Part shown: positions 1 to 4,243 of the stretch, in pieces
Position numbering within the stretch: position 1 is the first letter of the stretch
Layout of the letters: each line of letters begins with the position of its first letter
Program-made: the position numbers and the translations under genes
From: Candidatus Brocadiia bacterium
Lineage (GTDB): Bacteria; Planctomycetota; PUPC01; DSUN01
NCBI GenBank assembly: GCA_016782825.1
Contig: JADHXT010000208.1
Location: 1 to 6,573, forward strand
Reading direction: 5' to 3'
Length of the DNA stretch: 6,573 nucleotides
Notes under the pieces: generated by a model
Seen by the model: the letters and a program-made list of their open reading frames with translations, nothing else
Database searches by the model: none
What the model was told of the DNA's origin: nothing

Positions 1-1443
1 CGATGGGTGAAGCTCGATGTGGTGCGCCGCGCGACGCCCGTTCGGCTGAGGGGACTGAAGAGCGGCCTCGCGCTGGCGGCGGGACTCAAGGGGCTGGCCT
101 TCGACCGCCAGTCGGGCATCGCCCTGGAGCCCGGCCTGCTGCTGGGCCGGGGCATCGTGAGCGCCAAGGGCCGCCTCGACGCGGGCAAGCTGCGCGCCCA
201 CTTCGCCGAGCGCCCCGACGAGTCCCGCGAACTGCTCCGCGTGGGCCAGGCCAAGGCGGCCACGGCCTTCGTGCTCGACATCCACAGCTTCTTCCTCGAC
301 GGCACCGAGGCCACCGAGCTGTTCCGCGGTCACCGGGTCACCGCCTCGCTGGAGCCCGGGGCGCTCCTCGAGGCGGCGCGGCTGGCCGGCGGCAGCCTGG
401 CGCGCATCGTGGGGCCCGACGGCTCGTTCGTCTACTCCCACGACCCCAGCACGGGACGCACGTCGCCGAGCTACAACATCCTCCGCCACGGCGGCACCGT
501 CTATGCCATGATCGAGTTGTTCGAGGCCACGCGGGAGAAGGCCCTGCTCGACGCGGCCGAGCGAGCGATCCGCTACTTGGTGGCACAGGCGGTGACCGTG
601 CGGGTGGGGCAGCGGGAATTCTCCTGCATCGCCGAGGGGGGCTACGTGAAGCTCGGCGGCAACGCGCTCGCCATCGTGGCCCTGGCCAGGCATGCCGCCG
701 TGACCGGCGACCGTCGCCACCTGCCCCTCATGCAGCGGCTGGCCGGCTGGATGCTCGCCACGCAGAAGGCCGACGGCCGGTTTGGGGTCCATAAGCTCCG
801 CGTCAGCGACGGCAAGGCGATGGACGTGCGGTCGGACTACTACCCCGGCGAGTCGCTGCTCGCCCTCGTGCGGCTGCACGCGCTGGACGGCGACGCCCGA
901 TGGCTCGACGCTGCCGAGAAGGGCGCGGGATACCTCATCAACGTCCGCGACCGCGGCCTCGCCCTCGGCCAGCTCAACCACGACCACTGGCTGCTCTACG
1001 CGCTCAACGAACTCTACCGCGTGCGACGCAAGGCGCTCTACGTGCGGCACGCCTTCCGCATCGTGGATGCCATCCTCCTGAAGCAAAACCGCAATCCCGG
1101 CATCCCCGACTGGCACGGCAGCTACTACCGCCCGCCGCGCTCCACCCCCACGGCCACACGCTCTGAAGGGCTCGCGGCTGCCTACCAACTGGCACGCGAC
1201 TTCGACACGCCCGACCGCGCGGCGTGCATCCTTGAAGGCATCCGGCTCGGCGTCGCGTTCCAGCTCCGCACCCAGTTCCGCCCGGAGAGCGTCCTGTACT
1301 TCGACGACCCGCAGCAGTGGCTCGGCGCGTTCCGCGAGAGCCTCACGGGATGCGAGACCCGCATCGACTTCACACAGCACAACCTCTCGGCGCTGCTCGG
1401 CCTCCGCCGCATCCTGTTGGCGAAGGCGAAGCGGCCAGACTGA
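1..1443 (+). CDS. Alpha/alpha-toroid-like protein of unknown function, 5' partial
   Basis: The frame is open from the first base (CGA TGG GTG AAG) to a TGA stop. The GTG at 7 has no room for a visible ribosome binding site, so the gene most likely begins upstream of the window. Numbering from that GTG, residues 1-120 are not recognised and could be the end of an earlier domain. Residues 121-470 alternate amphipathic helices with short conserved-looking loops, as in six-hairpin or terpenoid-cyclase-like alpha/alpha toroids: GPDGSFVY (136-143), YNILRHGGT (156-164), LGGNALA (216-222), DYYPGES (277-283), NHDHW (324-328), TRSEGLA (384-390) and DFTQHNLSAL (454-463). This fold occurs in glycosidases, sugar epimerases and cyclases. 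The conserved His, Asp, Glu and Tyr in the loops suggest an enzyme acting on a sugar-like ligand, but I cannot assign a reaction. No signal peptide or membrane segment is visible in the part present. It converges on the next gene and shares no obvious operon within the window. Confidence 0.8.
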   Translation, partial: RWVKLDVVRRATPVRLRGLKSGLALAAGLKGLAFDRQSGIALEPGLLLGRGIVSAKGRLDAGKLRAHFAERPDESRELLRVGQAKAATAFVLDIHSFFLDGTEATELFRGHRVTASLEPGALLEAARLAGGSLARIVGPDGSFVYSHDPSTGRTSPSYNILRHGGTVYAMIELFEATREKALLDAAERAIRYLVAQAVTVRVGQREFSCIAEGGYVKLGGNALAIVALARHAAVTGDRRHLPLMQRLAGWMLATQKADGRFGVHKLRVSDGKAMDVRSDYYPGESLLALVRLHALDGDARWLDAAEKGAGYLINVRDRGLALGQLNHDHWLLYALNELYRVRRKALYVRHAFRIVDAILLKQNRNPGIPDWHGSYYRPPRSTPTATRSEGLAAAYQLARDFDTPDRAACILEGIRLGVAFQLRTQFRPESVLYFDDPQQWLGAFRESLTGCETRIDFTQHNLSALLGLRRILLAKAKRPD

Positions 1444-1533
1444 AGACGCGGCGTGGGGACACACCTCCCACAAGGAATGGCCCCCGCCGTGCCTGGTGGT
1501 TCTTGTAGGCGGGGCGTCTCTGCCCCGCGTCTT
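1443..1533. repeat. Nested inverted repeats filling the convergent intergenic region
   Basis: A 9-bp perfect inverted repeat, AAGACGCGG (1443-1451) and CCGCGTCTT (1525-1533), bounds almost the whole gap between the convergent genes. Inside it lie GTGGG (1453-1457) with CCCAC (1467-1471), CCCCGCC (1482-1488) with GGCGGGG (1508-1514), and the terminator-like stem 1509-1515/1522-1528. Several of these pairings compete for the same bases. No open frame here looks like a gene. The region could be a REP- or MITE-like dispersed repeat, or simply a GC-rich terminator region. One copy in one window cannot decide this. Confidence 0.4.
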
Positions 1534-1534
1534 T
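1509..1534 (+). terminator. Candidate hairpin terminator between convergent genes
   Basis: A perfect 7-bp stem, GCGGGGC (1509-1515) with GCCCCGC (1522-1528), encloses the 6-nt loop GTCTCT. It is followed on the + strand by GTCTTT, a short and weak T tract. It lies 66 bases after the stop of the upstream + gene and 23 bases beyond the stop of the - strand gene, where a shared terminator would be expected. On the - strand no T run follows the stem, so termination in that direction is less convincing. It might instead be part of a REP-like repeat. Confidence 0.5.
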
Positions 1535-1550
1535 CCGCAACAGGAGCTGT

Positions 1551-2774
1551 CTAGGCGAACTTCGCGGCGGCGTCCTTGGCGTGGCGGGTCCACTCGTGAA
1601 GTCGACGGGGGTGGCCGGCCAGGGTCTGGAGTTCTCTCAGCACAATCTGCACGTGGCACCCTTCGAGGCGGCGGAGACCCTCCTCGAGGTCGCGCCGCAG
1701 CGCGGCTGTGTCCTGGGCGAAGACCACATCGGTCGCCTTCTGTCGCCACATGATCACATAGTCGGAGCCACAGCGGTCGACCACCGCGTCGAGGTCGGTC
1801 CAGGCGCTCGCCACGAAAATCCGCAGGTTCGAGATGGAAAGCACCCCGTCGATCTTCTGCGTGAGGCCCTCGCAGCACCCGTAGCCCACGAGACCGTAGC
1901 GGGCCATGATGGGCCGCTGGTAGTCGAGCAGAAACTCCTCCCACATGGCCGGCGACACGGGATCGAACTCCTGGCTGTTGAGCATGAGCCAGCAGTTCGC
2001 GGCGGTGTGGCGGCCGCGCGCGTCGGGTGTGCCCAGTGGCTCGCTGCACGTCATCGGGCCGGTGTGGTTCGGTGTGAGGAGCCCCGTGGATTCGGCCGCG
2101 TCGATCCCGGCCAGGGCGGCATCGCGGAGGTGTGCCATGAGGCGGTGCACGAGGTGGGGCGCGGTGGCCATGTCGAGCATGAGCTGCGTGAGGCCACGAA
2201 GCGCGGCGGCGTCGGTGCAGAGGATGGCGCCCAGGGGTGGAGAGCACACGAGGCGCGGGGGGAGCACGTGGCCCAGCAGGTGGTGCGCTCGATCGAGCGC
2301 GTCGTCCGTCCGCTGCCGATGGAGAGAGAAGCGGGGCGAGGCGAGCCGGGCGAAGTGGGACTCTGTTTTCAGCGGCGGGTCATAGGCCCAGGCGCCTCCT
2401 TGGGCGCCCGAGTGGTGGCGGGCGATCTCCACGCCCCACCGGTTCGGTGGCTCGCAGTCCCACACCGCGCCCACGGGGAGCCACGGGTCGAGTGGCTCAT
2501 CGTCGCCGATGTCGCGCTTGATGAGTGCCTGGCGGAAGCGGCGCTCGAGCGAGCGCAGCCAGGGCTCTTCGCACTCGAGCACGGCGTCGGGGAGCAACTC
2601 GGCCCAAGCCCCCACGGGCCGGCACCACACGGGCGCGCGGTCGGGGCGCTGGAGCGCGTTCACGCGGCGCCAGCGCTGGCGGGCCGCCTCCATCTCGGCG
2701 CTGTGGGCGTGATCGGCCACCTGGCGAGCCAGCTCGCGCACGAGGGCCACTTCGCGTGGAGGCAGTTCGGCCAC
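1551..2774 (-). CDS. URO-D-superfamily protein, corrinoid methyltransferase-like
   Basis: This 407-residue protein resembles the uroporphyrinogen-decarboxylase superfamily branch that includes MtaA/MtbA/CmuA-type methylcobalamin methyltransferases and many uncharacterised homologues in glycan-degrading bacteria. The C-terminal half carries the recognisable pattern: SPAMWEEFLLDYQRPI (274-289), then GYGCCEG (297-303), NLRIF (316-320) and SDYVIMWRQKA (337-347), ending with a helix containing ELQTLAGHPRRL (381-392). The N-terminal RAPVW (46-50) sits where true HemE proteins have their MRQAGR substrate loop, and that loop is absent. A role in haem synthesis is therefore unlikely. Cys300/Cys301 and Glu302 lie where related methyltransferases place metal-binding Cys, so a Zn- or corrinoid-linked methyl transfer is an inference. 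No signal peptide is seen, so the protein is cytoplasmic. The start is GTG at 2774, chosen for the GAGGAG seven bases upstream. The stop is TAG. The gene is divergent from the sulfatase and convergent with the toroid gene. The methyl donor or acceptor is unknown. Confidence 0.85.
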   Translation of the reverse strand: MAELPPREVALVRELARQVADHAHSAEMEAARQRWRRVNALQRPDRAPVWCRPVGAWAELLPDAVLECEEPWLRSLERRFRQALIKRDIGDDEPLDPWLPVGAVWDCEPPNRWGVEIARHHSGAQGGAWAYDPPLKTESHFARLASPRFSLHRQRTDDALDRAHHLLGHVLPPRLVCSPPLGAILCTDAAALRGLTQLMLDMATAPHLVHRLMAHLRDAALAGIDAAESTGLLTPNHTGPMTCSEPLGTPDARGRHTAANCWLMLNSQEFDPVSPAMWEEFLLDYQRPIMARYGLVGYGCCEGLTQKIDGVLSISNLRIFVASAWTDLDAVVDRCGSDYVIMWRQKATDVVFAQDTAALRRDLEEGLRRLEGCHVQIVLRELQTLAGHPRRLHEWTRHAKDAAAKFA

Positions 2775-2781
2775 GGGCAGT

Positions 2782-2787
2782 CTCCTC
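2782..2787 (-). promoter_or_regulatory. Ribosome binding site of the URO-D-like gene
   Basis: On the - strand the sequence reads GAGGAG, followed by seven bases and then GTG. This is a strong Shine-Dalgarno match at ideal spacing. It fixes the GTG at 2774 as the start although it is not ATG. Confidence 0.8.
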
Positions 2788-2794
2788 GTTCCCT

Positions 2795-2822
2795 ACGATA
2801 CTCGGCTCGGGGCGCCGCGCAA
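2795..2822 (-). promoter_or_regulatory. Weak candidate promoter for the URO-D-like gene
   Basis: Reading the - strand, TTGCGC (2822-2817), a 16-bp spacer and TATCGT (2800-2795) make a poor sigma70-like match, with three and four of six consensus bases. The position, just upstream of the ribosome binding site, is right. Sequence quality alone would not support it, and the real promoter may differ. Confidence 0.25.
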
Positions 2823-2827
2823 GTCGC

Positions 2828-2856
2828 TTGACCCCGCGGATGGCCGCGCGTATCAT
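2828..2856 (+). promoter_or_regulatory. Sigma70-type promoter for the sulfatase operon
   Basis: TTGACC (2828-2833) and TATCAT (2851-2856) are each one base from the sigma70 consensus and are separated by exactly 17 bp. A transcript would start near 2863-2865, about 31-33 bases before the sulfatase ATG. This excludes the GTG at 2863 as a sensible start. The spacer holds a small inverted repeat, CGCGG (2835-2839) and CCGCG (2844-2848), which might bind a regulator. Confidence 0.65.
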
Positions 2857-2882
2857 CGTCCGGTGACCCGCAACTGCCTGAT

Positions 2883-2887
2883 AGGAG
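2883..2887 (+). promoter_or_regulatory. Ribosome binding site of the sulfatase gene
   Basis: AGGAG is followed by eight bases and then ATG at 2896. This is near-ideal spacing and decides the ATG over the in-frame GTG 33 bases upstream, which has no purine-rich site before it. Confidence 0.8.
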
Positions 2888-2895
2888 CCTCACTG

Positions 2896-4242
2896 ATGGC
2901 AACGCGTCGTCCCAATGTGATCGTGTTCTTCACCGACCAGCAGCGCTGGGACTCGACGGGCGTGCACGGCAACCCCCTCGACCTGACGCCCAACTTCGAC
3001 CGCATGGCCCGCCGCGGCACCCACTGCCACAATGCCTTCACCTGCCAGCCCGTGTGCGGCCCCGCACGGGCGTGCCTCCAGACAGGGCTGTATGCCACGG
3101 CCACCACGTGCTTTCGCAACGGCATCGCGCTGCCGCCGAACCTGAGGACACTCGCCCACGACTTCGGCGACGCCGGCTACCAGACCGCCTACATCGGCAA
3201 GTGGCACCTGGCGAGCCAGAACGCCGTTCCCGTCGAGGAACAGGGCGGCTACGACTACTGGCTCGGCGCCAACGTCCTGGAGTTCTGCTCCCAGGAATAC
3301 CACACGGTGATGTACGACAAGCAGGGCAATGAGGTGTTGCTGCCGGGCTACCGCGTGGACGCGCAGACCGATGCCTGCATCCGCTACATCCACGACCACA
3401 AGGACGCGCCCTTCTTCCTCTTCACCTCCTACCTCGAGCCTCACTTTCAGAACCACGTGGACGACTTCCCGCCTCCCGACGGCACCCGCGAGAAGTACGA
3501 GGGGCGGTGGATTCCGTCCGACCTCGCGGCGCTTGGCGGCACGGCCCACGCCCACGTCGGCGGCTACTGGGGCATGTGCAAGCGCCTCGACGAGGCCCTC
3601 GGCCGCCTGCTCGACGCCCTCAAGAGCCTGGGCATCCTCGACAACACCATCGTCTGCTTCACCAGCGACCACGGCTGCCACTTCAAGACCCGCAACGGCG
3701 AGTACAAGCGCTCGTGCCACGAAAGCTCCATTCGCATCCCCACCGCGTTCCAGGGGCCGGGCTTCGACGCCGGCGGCCAGCTTCAGGAGCTGGTGAGCCT
3801 CGTGGACGTGCCGCCCACGCTGCTCGACGCCTGCGGCATCGCCGTGCCCGGCCATATGCAGGGCCGCTCCATCGTGCCCCTCACCCGGGGCGAGCGCGAC
3901 GGCTGGCCCGAAGAGGCATTCGTGCAGATCAGCGAGGCTCAGGTGGGACGCTGCATCCGCACCCATCGCTGGAAGTACAGCGTAAGCGCGCCCGATGGGA
4001 AGGGCGGCAGCGACCCCGCCTCCGACCACTACGTGGAGGAGTTCCTCTACGACCTGCAATACGACCCCCACGAACTCGACAACCGCATTGGCCTCGAGTC
4101 GCACCAGGCGGTGGCCGAGCATCTCCGCCAGCGCCTCATCCAGCGCATGGTCGAGGCCGGCGAGGAGGCCCCCACCATCGAGCCCGCGCCCAGCCGCCGC
4201 GGTGGACAGAAGCGCGTGAGCGCCGACGAAGTGAGGATGTGA
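2896..4242 (+). CDS. Sulfatase-family hydrolase (formylglycine-dependent), cytosolic type
   Basis: This 448-residue member of the alkaline-phosphatase/sulfatase superfamily hydrolyses a sulfate ester, or possibly a phosphonate or phosphate ester. The N-terminal strand NVIVFFTDQQRW (7-18) gives metal ligands Asp14 and Gln15. CGPAR (54-58) followed by ACLQTG is the sulfatase signature, in which Cys54 would be oxidised to formylglycine by a maturation enzyme not present here. GKWHL (101-105) supplies Lys102 and His104, EPHF (181-184) His183, and TSDHG (256-260) Asp258 and His259. Lys271 and HESSIRIP (275-282) complete the usual pocket. The C-terminal LYDLQYDPHELDN (384-396) is typical of the family's closing subdomain. 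All key residues are present, so the enzyme should be active. The protein starts directly with the core strand, with no signal peptide or lipobox, so it is predicted to be cytoplasmic. Its substrate is not evident. It is followed after one base by the GH123-like gene, implying joint expression. Length is normal for a compact bacterial sulfatase. Confidence 0.93.
   Translation: MATRRPNVIVFFTDQQRWDSTGVHGNPLDLTPNFDRMARRGTHCHNAFTCQPVCGPARACLQTGLYATATTCFRNGIALPPNLRTLAHDFGDAGYQTAYIGKWHLASQNAVPVEEQGGYDYWLGANVLEFCSQEYHTVMYDKQGNEVLLPGYRVDAQTDACIRYIHDHKDAPFFLFTSYLEPHFQNHVDDFPPPDGTREKYEGRWIPSDLAALGGTAHAHVGGYWGMCKRLDEALGRLLDALKSLGILDNTIVCFTSDHGCHFKTRNGEYKRSCHESSIRIPTAFQGPGFDAGGQLQELVSLVDVPPTLLDACGIAVPGHMQGRSIVPLTRGERDGWPEEAFVQISEAQVGRCIRTHRWKYSVSAPDGKGGSDPASDHYVEEFLYDLQYDPHELDNRIGLESHQAVAEHLRQRLIQRMVEAGEEAPTIEPAPSRRGGQKRVSADEVRM
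4233..4237 (+). promoter_or_regulatory. Ribosome binding site inside the sulfatase 3' end
   Basis: GAGGA lies within the last codons of the sulfatase, six bases before ATG at 4244. Together with the one-base gap between stop (4240-4242) and start, this indicates translational coupling of the two genes. Confidence 0.65.
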
Positions 4243-4243
4243 C

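Noticed and set aside
1453..1471. GTGGG/CCCAC pair as an independent terminator just after the first gene
   Set aside because: Only five base pairs with a nine-base loop and no T tract; the 7-bp hairpin at 1509-1528 is better.
1551..2774. Annotation as haem-pathway uroporphyrinogen decarboxylase (hemE)
   Set aside because: The N-terminal substrate loop of HemE is missing and the Cys-Cys-Glu motif points to the methyltransferase-like branch.
1581..2831. A 416-codon + strand frame opposite the URO-D-like gene
   Set aside because: Composition typical of an antisense shadow. The - strand protein has family motifs and a strong ribosome binding site.
2863..2895. GTG at 2863 as the sulfatase start
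   Set aside because: It coincides with the predicted transcript start, has no ribosome binding site and adds 11 residues that look like neither a signal peptide nor family sequence.
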